From Amaurobius ferox (Eukaryota; Arthropoda; Arachnida; Araneae; Amaurobiidae), in assembly GCA_951213105.1 (NCBI GenBank), contig OX578144.1, forward strand, positions 81,215,301-81,279,300: a stretch of 64,000 nt of DNA. The letters are read 5' to 3'. Shown one piece after another: positions 11,961 through 20,673 of the stretch. The notes under the pieces were generated by a model, which was not told the DNA's origin, did no database searches, and saw only the letters and a program-made list of their open reading frames with translations. Made by a program: the position numbers and the translations under genes. Position 1 is the first letter of the stretch; each line of letters begins with the position of its first letter.

Positions 11961-12692
11961 GGGTGAGCGTCAGTAAATCTTCTGCCCTATCCGCGCTTTG
12001 TTAACTTTTGCGAAATATTTTCTGAAAGATAAAATGCTATGCTTAGATTATATTAAAACTAAATTTAATACCCAATAAAACACAGAATATATGTTTTATT
12101 TTAATTTAAAATATTTTTGGTGCCGCCATCTGTTGTCGTCATTTAATTCATACCGACAATTTTTATTTTTAATGAACATTTTTAAATATCTATTCCTTCT
12201 AATACAGTGTTAAATACAACATCAGATCATATATAATAATGCCACAGTCACGGAAAGGTGATTTATCATTCTATAAATTTGATAAAGGATCTCAATGTAC
12301 ACCACTGAGGACTGCAGTTTTGTCTTCAACTTCCTTTGTCTTCCAGTCCAAGTTCAATTACGTTTCCGTGATTGTGGCATTATATATGATCTGTTGTTGT
12401 ATTTAATAGCGTATTAGAAGGAATAGACATTTAAAAATGTTCATTAAAAAATAAAAATAGTCGGTATGAATTAAATTACAACAGATGGCAGCACCAAAAA
12501 TATATTAAATTAAAATAAAACATATATTCTATGATTTATTGGATATTAAATTTAGTTTTAATATAATCTAAGCATAGCATTTTATCTTTCAGAAAATATT
12601 TCGCAACTGTTTGAGCAGAATTTCGGCGAAATATGTGTGCCGCGAAAGTTAACAAAGCGCGGATAGGGCAGAAAATTTACTGACGCTCACCC
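11961..12692. mobile_element. Foldback MITE with TTAA target duplication
   Basis: TTAA occurs directly outside both ends (11957-11960 and 12693-12696). The termini are inverted copies, GGGTGAGCGTCAGTAAAT on the left and its complement on the right. Complementarity continues inward for about 300 bp per arm, with a roughly 40-bp indel near 12605-12650, leaving about 90 bp of unpaired centre near 12260-12345. A TTAA target and lack of coding capacity suggest a MITE mobilised by a piggyBac-type transposase, but the ends do not match the CACTAGAACGAC ends of the piggyBac element at 14.7 kb. Confidence 0.8.
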
Positions 12693-12696
12693 TTAA

Positions 12697-13227
12697 AGAA
12701 TGTTTTTACTGTAAAGATAAAAAAAAAAAAAATTCTGATGTGGGCAACACAACTTTCCCTACAGACTTCGATTCATTTTCATATTCTTTCTTTCAAAATT
12801 CATTACATTTAGTTTAATTGTACAAAATAACACAAATAAATATTACCTTCTCATACTATTGTTCTCGCGAAAATTTCCAATTTCCAGATTTTGATGCCAC
12901 ATATGTTTCAGGACCTCCAGAAGACATTTTGACTATTTCTAGAGTGATGTCCATCTGTCTGGTCGATTTCTTGTGTGCATGATAGCTGCCAAATATTAAT
13001 GAATTTTCACAAAACTTTATACCCAGCTTTGCTAACGAAAAATCTAGAACTAGGTAGAATTTTTTAAAATTCGAGCAAAAACTTCAAAATTTTATATTTT
13101 TAGAACATGGCAGCAGAGATTTGCATGTTACTTTCTCTCTTGAAGCAATACACAAATGGACACTTGCTTCAAAATGGCACTAGTTCTTCATCTGAACTGT
13201 AATATTTTCTTAAGGCAGAGCTGGACA
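12697..13227. other. No gene; inverted copy of an upstream repeat
   Basis: About 12733-12860 is the reverse complement of the right part of the repeat at 3486-4290. Nothing else is recognised here. Confidence 0.5.
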
Positions 13228-13301
13228 AATCTTCGGCACCAGATCAACCTGGTGCCGAAGATTGTGGCTGCTGGACCGAAGAATCTGGTCCCAGCAGCCA
13301 C
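13228..13301. repeat. Two adjacent strong hairpins
   Basis: The first hairpin has a perfect 15-bp stem, AATCTTCGGCACCAG (13228-13242) against its complement (13249-13263), with a 6-nt loop. It abuts the second, GTGGCTGCTGGACC (13264-13277) against 13287-13301 with one bulged base and a 9-nt loop. Both are GC-rich inside AT-rich DNA. A terminal fragment of a DNA transposon is one possibility; a structured RNA is another. Confidence 0.85.
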
Positions 13302-14693
13302 AACTTTTGACTAGAGCAGTGATTATTAACCAGGGTTCCATGAGAATTCCCAAGAGCATATGAAAAAAAAAAAAAGTACAACTTACAACCTTTTTTGTAA
13401 TTGAGTAAAAATATTAAAATTATTAAGGTTTTAATGTGATATATTAATAAAACAATGAAGCATTTTGAAAGTTAAATTTTGTTAAGATATTTATGATAGT
13501 TACAATTTAAGCAACAAGTGAGGAAAAGAAATTTTGTTGAAGTAGAGAATTATTGTAGTAGCAAGGATTCAGTTGACAGTAATAAATATTACCATCAATT
13601 ATATAAAATAAAAACAAAATATGCTAAATAAAAACAAAAAAGCCAAGCAATAATAGAAAAATGCCAAGCCAATTAAATTATATTTTTCTTAATCAGATCA
13701 CATGAAAATGTGAATATATAAACAATAAAATGCCACTTGTTTTTTGCTAACAATTTTTATGAAAAATAATTATATAAACACAAAAACATTACAAAATATA
13801 TAAGCATTTGTTTGTACCTGGTAAACAAGATGTAAAGCAAATATTTTTCCGGTTTTCTTATTAACAGTAATTAATAAATAGAAATATGAAATAAATACTG
13901 TTGTAATATTAAAAGTATGAGTTATTTATTAAATCTACGGATTTACACATCTTTTCTGTAATTTACCCATAGAACTTAATATGTGCCAGCCAAAATAAGT
14001 ATGGATTCCTCCAAACAAGGTTCAGAATCACTGGACTAGGGCCTAGTAGAAAATTAGAAGTCCTAATATTAACCAGTATGAGAAATGCTGTTTTTCATAT
14101 CTTGCTGTCAATTTTTTACCCAGTGACCAATTTTCTCAGTTCCATGGGATGACACTTGACAGGTTTTGCTGTACAAGAGTTCTAATCTTTCAAAAGTTTT
14201 GGACCAGTGGAACTTCAGTTCCAAGATAACGAAGCATGTGTATATAGTCATGAAACAAAACAAGAAAACAAACTTGTTTAATCTTTATCTATATGTACTT
14301 TTATTAAATTTGTTATTTAGTTTACTCATTAAATGATGCAAGTGAACATACAGAATTTTAAGAATATCTTTATTTCCCCCTTCGTAATGTTAATACACAT
14401 TAGGGTTTGAAATTCATTTCACAATAAATTAGGCTGAGTCCTAAATTTTGGGACTAGATACAAATCGAATTCGTCCAGCGAAATTGGGAGATGGCTTTAA
14501 TAAGACTTCTTTCTACAGAAAAATGTATCTCCCCTATTCTAAATTATTCTGCCTGAAGGTCCTGAATTGGGACTTCATCTCTATTCTGACTAATGTGCAC
14601 GCCTCCTGGTCCAATTGGTGGAGCCTCTTCTCAATCCTCCTCGAGAGTGACTTATGCTAAATTCTATCTATGATCCCTGTAAACCTTCTTTAA
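13302..14693. other. No gene recognised
   Basis: AT-rich sequence with A-runs. A slightly GC-richer part lies at 14430-14680, where no coding frame resembles a known protein. Confidence 0.5.
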
Positions 14694-15065
14694 CACTAGA
14701 ACGACTGAAGTAGTCATTTTGACCGCATAACTACTTTGAAAAATGATTCCTCCAAAACGGCTAATCCCAGCCTATTGAAATTTTATGACTTTTCTTATTT
14801 TCTTAAAGTAATTGAAAACACAGAATAAAATTATTCTAGGTTTTATAATACGAGAACAAATCAACGATCTTCCTAGAACAACGGCAGTGGCCAAAATGAC
14901 CGCTAGAGAGATTTCACACGATGATGCAATCAGACTGCCTGTAGCGTTGCACTACTATAAGCCATAAGAATGATTGCATCAGCTTTTTAACATTATTCTG
15001 CATGTTTCAAGAATGAACGACTGTGCCCATGCTGGATGTAAATTATTGCATAAAATTTTGGAGCA

Positions 15066-15440
15066 ATGTCTCGTGGGAAGCGATTGACTACTGAAGAGTA
15101 TCTAGCACTTTTGCAGCAACTTAGCGAGAATTCCAGTGATTTTGCGGCCATAAATGCCTGGATTTTATTTCGCGCATGCAATTATTCGCAAACTGCTCGA
15201 CAGTGCTACAATTTGAATCTTGTGAATGAACTGCAATCTGCGTACTGTGCGACCAAGCTTCGTCCAGCAATCCTCCCTTGCGGAAAGGTACTGAAAAGTA
15301 ACAAACATCGTCAGTGCTTATTCTGCCGTAATAAAACACAAGATTTGTGTTCATTATGGGATAATCCCACCTGTAGAAAATGCCAAGAACGGTGCATCAA
15401 GAACGCTTATTGCAAAAAATGTGTCGAAGAAACATCCTAA
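15066..15440 (+). pseudogene. piggyBac-like transposase, C-terminal fragment
   Basis: This 124-codon frame starts with an ATG that is unlikely to be the original start. Residues 29-37 read A-I-N-A-W-I-L-F-R, the conserved segment before the C-terminal region of piggyBac transposases. The end holds a cysteine-rich domain (C..C, then C..C....C, then C..C), the type used to bind the element ends. The DDD catalytic core that should precede it is absent. It therefore cannot encode an active transposase. The neighbouring TIRs and TTAA confirm the family. Confidence 0.8.
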
Positions 15441-15479
15441 ATGCTGTAACTATGATGTTTTTGTTTTGAATTAAGGGTA

Positions 15480-16433
15480 CAGTAGAACCTCGATTATCCG
15501 ACGTAATTAGGATCAAACCTATATCGGATAATCGAAATTTCCGGATAATAAGAGAATTTTTCAATAATCATCTAGTTTAATATGTAACATCGTCATCAAA
15601 CTGCTATTATGACTATTTAAACTGCTAAATAAATACCTAAATTCAAATTACAGTACAGTATAGTAGTACATGAAAATTTATTTTGAAACAAAAAACTTAC
15701 AATGATTTAAATGGAAGCTTCATCTGACGTAAATTGGTCATCCTTTGTCGTGCAGCTCTGTCATGAAGTTTTTTTAAAAGCATTAGTTCAGAGGAATCGC
15801 ACTGTTCTTGTTGTTCCAACCAAGCAAGGCCTTTTGAAAACTCAAAAGCATCATTGTTACTAATTTTTACTTGGGAATCATTCTCGCCTTCATCATCATC
15901 ATCTTCTTTTGGAGAATGTCGGTCTTCTGCAATAATTTCCTCATCATTAAGCAACTGTAAGCCTGAATCTTCCATGTCATAAATCAACCAATCTGTGATT
16001 TCTTTGATCCACAGTTTTCAAAACCTGGCATCGTGCTAAAAATGTTTGAAAATTCATTAACACCATTTTTCGCAATGTCTAACATTTTCATCTGCACCAG
16101 TTGAAAAATTCTGCAAAAGTTTTCTCCAACTTCGTCTCAGTGTCAATTGCGGCATACATTCCCATGCTTCACTGATCATATAAATGCAGTCTTTAATGTT
16201 GACAGATTTCCAAAACTCTAGTATTGAAACTGTAGATGCAGATTCTCCTTCAAAAAGTAATTTTCTTATTAATTTCTTTCGGAAACTCAGTTTTAAAGAC
16301 GCAATAAGCAGGGAGTGTTTTTGTTTAGAACAGGGACAAAGGAAGGACAGGGGGAAAAAAAAAAGTCAGGAAATTGACGTCGGTTAATGGAGCGTTCCGG
16401 TTAAACGAGGGTCGGATAATAGAGGTTCTACTG
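15480..16433 (-). mobile_element. pogo/Tigger-type element nested in the piggyBac-like element
   Basis: TA flanks the element on both sides (15478-15479 and 16434-16435). The terminal inverted repeats begin CAGTAGAACCTC and run to TTATCCGAC with a single mismatch over 23 bp, which is the Tigger/pogo terminus. The minus strand carries remains of the transposase C-terminus. At 954 bp it is well below the roughly 2.5 kb of complete Tiggers. Confidence 0.88.
15697..16190 (-). pseudogene. Tigger-type transposase, C-terminal remnant
   Basis: Upstream (about 16060-16190) the minus strand reads I-Y-M-I-S-E-A-W-E-C followed by L-R-R-S-W-R-K-L-L, the segment that follows the catalytic domain in Tigger/jerky proteins. 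After interruptions, the 97-codon frame at 15697-15987 contains an acidic stretch and then W-L-E-Q-Q-E-Q, L-L-K-K-L-H-D-R-A-A-R and L-P-F-K-S-L, equivalent to the jerky/Tigger tail. The DDE core is missing. It is a decayed 3' fragment. Confidence 0.7.
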
Positions 16434-16513
16434 TATGTTGTATTTTTTCTATGGTGGTCAAATTGACCGCTGCCCATCATTCTAGGTAGTTCAAAATATT
16501 CGTCGTTCTAGTG

Positions 16514-17941
16514 ATAATAGGATTAAAGGCAGTAAAATTAGCCATCCTAGGCACTCATAGATTTCTCGAGAACATTGGCTGCAACGACCTGGTACATGCC
16601 CACCTGCAGCATGTTATAGAAAATAATAGGCACAAAGATAGCTAAAATCATGTGATGCAGCTATGTAACCTGCTGCCAGTTTGCTTGCGGACTGATTGCC
16701 TACTACCCACATGCAAGTCACTACTAAAAATACCACACAAAAATATTCCCACTATCTCCAGTGTACTCCGGTACATGCCACTAAGTATGCATATCACAGT
16801 TACTGTTAAAAGTCATTGTTTAAATGAATTTATATTTTTAAACACTTTTGCTTTAATATTTAACTGTCATTTATTGAAAAATGAAATTACATAAATTATA
16901 GATTTTGCAACAACTTTACTACCATTATTTGCAAAATAGAAGCATTTTCAGCAAAACTTCTATTTAGCCCGATTTTCTGGGTTTTTTTTTTTTTCAAATT
17001 AAAATCTATTAAATTTTGAATATTCTTCTATAGAAAAAGCAGTTTCAATAATCACAATTTTTAGAAGTGTGAATTATTTGAATAAAACTGTCGAGATACT
17101 ACACTGTAGACAGTTTTACTCAATTGTCTATTGAGATACTGTCGATATACAATTACTCACATTTTATTAATGTAGATTTACTACAGGTAAGGGAGAAAAG
17201 TTACTCAAATACATAACAATGAAAAACTGCATTAGCTCATACCTTTTATTTCTCAAATTAATAAAAATATGCTAATGCTGTGATCAGATTAGTACAAAAC
17301 TGCTTGTATTAATTAACAAAAGTTCTGTAATATATAAGTGCTAATCCTATACTGTTACAATCTCATATCCTTTCGAAATTAAGTAAATTTCTATTTCCAT
17401 ATATGAAACAGCCAAGTAACACCATTTGATGTTGCTTTGACTGATCTTACAATTTCATATTTTTCCCATGGCCTACTTTAAAGCAGACTCAATCCTCGAC
17501 AAATCCACCAGTTTTTATTTTGCTTGTATACTTTTATTAATTCAATTTTGTTCTGTATACTAAAGTTAACAATATTGCTTGGGGGTTCTGTTTACTAGGG
17601 TTAACAATATTCTCTTAAGAAAAAGAAATCATTTCTCAAAAATTCTTGATGCTTAAATCAGTATTATTTGAACTATGAAAAGATTTCTGTTCCCCTAATA
17701 CAGCAAATATCTTCCTATCATGGATTTATAAAGCCGAACCATGTCTAAGATAACTAATCTGAAGTTGGATCTTAAATCTATCTTGGAAGGTCTTGTGTTG
17801 AGTTGTAAAGAGTTCCTTTGCTCGTTACCCATTATCTATCAAGAAAAAAGAGTTGAGATTTCCTTCAGTTGCATTTTCTCTCAGTTGCCATATCGTATTT
17901 CCTAAGCAGGAAGCCCAAATTTAAGGTTATTATATATCCTG

Positions 17942-17943
<2 letters not shown>
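16514..17943. other. No gene recognised
   Basis: AT-rich DNA. A mildly GC-richer patch (16560-16780) carries an 80-codon frame without family resemblance. Confidence 0.5.

Positions 17944-17986
<43 letters not shown>
17944..17986. repeat. (AT)n microsatellite
   Basis: About 21 AT dinucleotides, 110 bp left of the RT element. A second AT tract lies directly at that element's right end. Confidence 0.9.
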
Positions 17987-17992
<6 letters not shown>

Positions 17993-18094
17993 AAATAAGT
18001 ATATCACGAACGGAACTCCTATTTAAGTAAAGGAGAAAACAGAAACCTTACAGAGGATGTGGCGCATAGCAGCTCTGCATCCAGAGTGGAATAC

Positions 18095-18416
18095 AAGGAT
18101 ATAAACAAGAAGAAAAAATAAGCGAGAACAGGAGTGACCATATGATTTGCATAGAATGGCTGGGGTGGATTGCGACACCCCTTTCCCGCTTAAAGCAGCT
18201 TTTACGACCCGGGCAACGCTCACGGCACCAATGTAACTCAATGGTCAATCTCCCACATGTGCAAAGACAGAAGCACCCGAACGGACAAAAAAGCAAAGAT
18301 GGAACCAAGCATGGAAGAGATACACCTTACTATCCAGCATGAAAACACAACATTTTATAAGGGAAAGTCGCACATGCGCGAAAAGACTTCAAGATGATAG
18401 GATCGCAGATATGAAA
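18095..18416 (+). repeat. Left 322-bp terminal inverted repeat of the RT element
   Basis: Exact inverse, apart from one observed difference in an A-run near 18290, of 20313-20634. It is GC-richer than its flanks and carries a 66-codon open frame identical at the protein level to that in the right repeat. It contains the start codon region of the upstream protein in mirror orientation. Confidence 0.92.
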
Positions 18417-18438
18417 ATATATATATGATTAAGAATTC

Positions 18439-19413
18439 TCATTTAGAATCAAACAATGTACAATTTCTTTCTTTGAAAAAGGAATAGTAATAATGTTGTA
18501 AAAAATATCTAGGGTAATTTCTTTTTAATGCATCATTTATTATTTTATTACATTCATGAATGCAGTCTTTTTTAAAAGTACTGTAGTTTCTGTTTCTTCT
18601 GAAGTACCCGATAATAATATTTCTGAATATATTTTTAGTGAGGTTTGAATTCCAATCAATAATATTATTAATTTTTATATTGTATGAATTTCTCTTGTCG
18701 TGTATGGTTGTATAAATTCCATACTGTTGGTGCTTTCTTATTGACAAATCCAGGAAGTCTGTCGATCCATCCTCATTGATCGGGTTTTCAATTAAGTCCA
18801 ATTCCCTTGGGTAGAATGCAAAATCTATGTCAGGGGTGTTTGCATAACCCCCTAATATCACATCGTCAACATAACAGAAATAAGGTATTTCCGATAATAG
18901 ATGGGTTCCTCTTTCATATTTGGATAGATAAATATCCGCCAATATTGATGAGCATGCACCACCCATGGGTATGCCTTTGACCTGTTTGTAGAAATGCATA
19001 CCGTCATATAGTATGTTTTCATTTAAAACCAACTCAATCAAATCCAAATATCTTCTGAGAGTTATATATGGTTTTAAATTATACTCTTCATGTAATTCTT
19101 TCAAGATCATTTGTAGGTTTGTTAAATCGATGTTATTAAACAGATCCCTGAAATCGTAGCTTCTGAAGTTTAAATCTTTATGGCAAAATTTCAGTCGGTC
19201 TATCAATTCTTGTCCGTTTTTTAACATTATGGAGTTTTGCTTCTTAATATCAGTCATAACATATTGGAGTAATTTCAGAAGTTTTTTATTTGCATGTTCT
19301 AGGTATGATCCGCATCCCACTGTTACAGTACGGAACTTGACTGGCTTTTTGTGTAACTTGGGAATGAGGATCAAGTATGGAAATTTTACTGATTTAATAT
19401 CATACCAATTCTT
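18439..19413 (-). CDS. Reverse transcriptase of the TIR-flanked element
   Basis: The open frame of 324 residues (no ATG needed; it overlaps the upstream frame by 28 nt) contains the RT palm in order. Numbering from the TTG at 19374, a P-K-L-H-K-K segment lies at residues 5-10, motif A with Y-D-F-R-D-L-F-N-N-I-D at 73-83 (putative catalytic Asp74), G-I-P-M-G-G-A-C-S-S at 134-143, Y-V-D-D at 168-171 and F-L-D-L at 207-210. The last is found in Penelope-like and related RTs. The C-terminal 100 residues are basic and aromatic and match no endonuclease I know. It likely copies the element RNA. The frame is offset by -1 from the upstream ORF, so the two are joined either by frameshifting or, more simply, were separated by a one-base indel. 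All palm residues look intact. Confidence 0.8.
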   Translation of the reverse strand, partial: KNWYDIKSVKFPYLILIPKLHKKPVKFRTVTVGCGSYLEHANKKLLKLLQYVMTDIKKQNSIMLKNGQELIDRLKFCHKDLNFRSYDFRDLFNNIDLTNLQMILKELHEEYNLKPYITLRRYLDLIELVLNENILYDGMHFYKQVKGIPMGGACSSILADIYLSKYERGTHLLSEIPYFCYVDDVILGGYANTPDIDFAFYPRELDLIENPINEDGSTDFLDLSIRKHQQYGIYTTIHDKRNSYNIKINNIIDWNSNLTKNIFRNIIIGYFRRNRNYSTFKKDCIHECNKIINDALKRNYPRYFLQHYYYSFFKERNCTLFDSK

Positions 19414-20390
19414 TTATACAGTGCTTTTATTCTATTAGTGATGATTGATTCGTTACTAGGAATTAATGTATACATGGCACAATCCTTATAGCATTGTGTT
19501 AAAGTATCGACATAGAATTTTTTACACGTGAATGCAAAATTCGATACGATTTTGTCGGTGTATGTCAATACGAATTCTTCATTAAAATGTTTGATTGAAA
19601 ACAGAAATTGAGAACTCCCAGAATCCTTGTTTCTTCTCGGGTAGAATTGGCAAAAAGCACTGTAAAAGGCATATTTCCATGCGTTAAAAGTTTGTACAGG
19701 TATACTGTGTTTGACAGCCATCTTGTATATGAAGGTTTCCAGATCGTAATTAAATTCATTATAAATATCATTATATTCTTGTATTCGGTACTTAGTACCA
19801 AGTTGTAATAAGTTTTTGAGTTTATTATCTTTTATAAAATCTAAGTTTCCAGTAATTATATGCTTGTGGTAGGGATCACAATGTATATTTTTATGACATT
19901 GACAGGATTCAATATTAAATGAAGACACGGTTTTACATAATTTATTGTAGTTGAATAATCTTCTACCGTTGGTTCTTACAAAGCGATAGGATATCTTAAT
20001 ATTTAGATTAGGCAAAGGAAGACGTTTTTCTATATTATGTAATATTTGGTTGAATGGAATATTTTCGAACATTTTATTCTTAAATGTTGTGATAAAAAAT
20101 TCTTTTGATTTGTTTATTTGATATTTTGGTTCAAGTGCTACATTATATTTTGCGGCTCTGAGTTTAATTAAATCCAGAATGATGTCTATATTAGTGTTTG
20201 TATCTTCTGTATTGCAGTTATTTTCACTTAAATTGAAATTTATAATAAAATTCCATATACGTTGTAAGTATTTGATTTTGATACTGTTGGCTATATTCTT
20301 GATCCATCCGAATTTCATATCTGCGATCCTATCATCTTGAAGTCTTTTCGCGCATGTGCGACTTTCCCTTATAAAATGTTGTGTTTTCAT
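19386..20390 (-). CDS. N-terminal protein of the RT element, Cys/His cluster
   Basis: A 334-residue frame starting with an ATG that lies inside the right terminal inverted repeat. Residues 163-177 hold a C-x-C-x5-C-x3-H-x-H cluster, followed by I-I-T-G-N-L and, some 15 residues on, L-G-T-K-Y-R. I believe this H-x-x-T-G-x-L plus G-x-K-Y-R pattern recurs upstream of the RT in a group of invertebrate retroelements, but I cannot name that group with certainty. The last residues read into the RT region in another frame (the tail K-A-L-Y-K-R-I overlaps the RT frame), so this is probably the N-terminal half of one RT polyprotein. Nucleic-acid binding is the likely role. Confidence 0.6.
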   Translation of the reverse strand: MKTQHFIRESRTCAKRLQDDRIADMKFGWIKNIANSIKIKYLQRIWNFIINFNLSENNCNTEDTNTNIDIILDLIKLRAAKYNVALEPKYQINKSKEFFITTFKNKMFENIPFNQILHNIEKRLPLPNLNIKISYRFVRTNGRRLFNYNKLCKTVSSFNIESCQCHKNIHCDPYHKHIITGNLDFIKDNKLKNLLQLGTKYRIQEYNDIYNEFNYDLETFIYKMAVKHSIPVQTFNAWKYAFYSAFCQFYPRRNKDSGSSQFLFSIKHFNEEFVLTYTDKIVSNFAFTCKKFYVDTLTQCYKDCAMYTLIPSNESIITNRIKALYKRIGMILNQ

Positions 20391-20633
20391 GCTGGATAGT
20401 AAGGTGTATCTCTTCCATGCTTGGTTCCATCTTTGCTCTTTTGTCCGTTCGGGTGCTTCTGTCTTTGCACATGTGGGAGATTGACCATTGAGTTACATTG
20501 GTGCCGTGAGCGTTGCCCGGGTCGTAAAAGCTGCTTTAAGCGGGAAAGGGGTGTCGCAATCCACCCCAGCCATTCTATGCAAATCATATGGTCACTCCTG
20601 TTCTCGCTTATTTTTTCTTCTTGTTTATATCCT

Positions 20634-20634
<1 letters not shown>
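20313..20634 (-). repeat. Right 322-bp terminal inverted repeat of the RT element
   Basis: Inverse of 18095-18416. It precedes the coding frames, so it should hold the promoter and 5' leader. It also contains the first 25 or so codons of the N-terminal frame. It is followed directly by (AT)n and (AG)n tracts. Confidence 0.92.

Positions 20635-20673
<39 letters not shown>

Larger units (their letters stand above)
14694..16513 (+). mobile_element. Defective piggyBac-like element carrying a nested Tigger
   Basis: The left end starts CACTAGAACGAC immediately after TTAA (14690-14693). The right end is the exact inverted copy GTCGTTCTAGTG ending at 16513, followed by ATAA, one mismatch from the TTAA duplication of piggyBac elements. 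Inside is the C-terminal part of a piggyBac-type transposase (15066-15440). Its 5' two thirds are missing and a pogo/Tigger element sits downstream of the frame. Without that nested insertion the element is only about 870 bp, so it is an internal deletion derivative. Confidence 0.82.
18095..20634 (-). mobile_element. Compact reverse-transcriptase element with long terminal inverted repeats
   Basis: A 2540-bp unit is bounded by 322-bp inverted repeats (18095-18416 and 20313-20634) that I could distinguish at only one base. Between them, and partly inside the right repeat, the minus strand encodes two overlapping frames: an N-terminal protein with a Cys/His cluster (19386-20390) and a reverse transcriptase (18439-19413). 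There is no room for a GIY-YIG, APE or integrase domain after the RT. The arrangement does not fit LINEs or LTR elements. Penelope-like elements can carry inverted terminal repeats and have an RT with a downstream F-L-D-L motif, so that is the closest guess. DIRS-type elements also have inverted repeats but need a tyrosine recombinase, which I do not see. Target duplication was not identified; both sides are AT microsatellites. Confidence 0.75.

Noticed and set aside
18023..18308. Cysteine-containing minus-strand frames at the left TIR
   Set aside because: They read through one arm of the inverted repeat and its flank; the mirror frame exists at the right TIR, and no family resemblance is seen.
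18142..18342. Identical 66-residue frames in both terminal inverted repeats
   Set aside because: Identity follows from the repeat itself, and the codon pattern gives no sign of selection, so I do not call a gene.
18095..18416. Hammerhead ribozyme in the RT element termini
   Set aside because: I looked for CTGAnGA followed by GAAA on both strands of the arm and found only a loose GATGATAGG, not a core.
18095..20634. DIRS-type retrotransposon
   Set aside because: Inverted termini fit, but neither tyrosine recombinase nor RNase H motifs are visible, and the element is too short to hold them.
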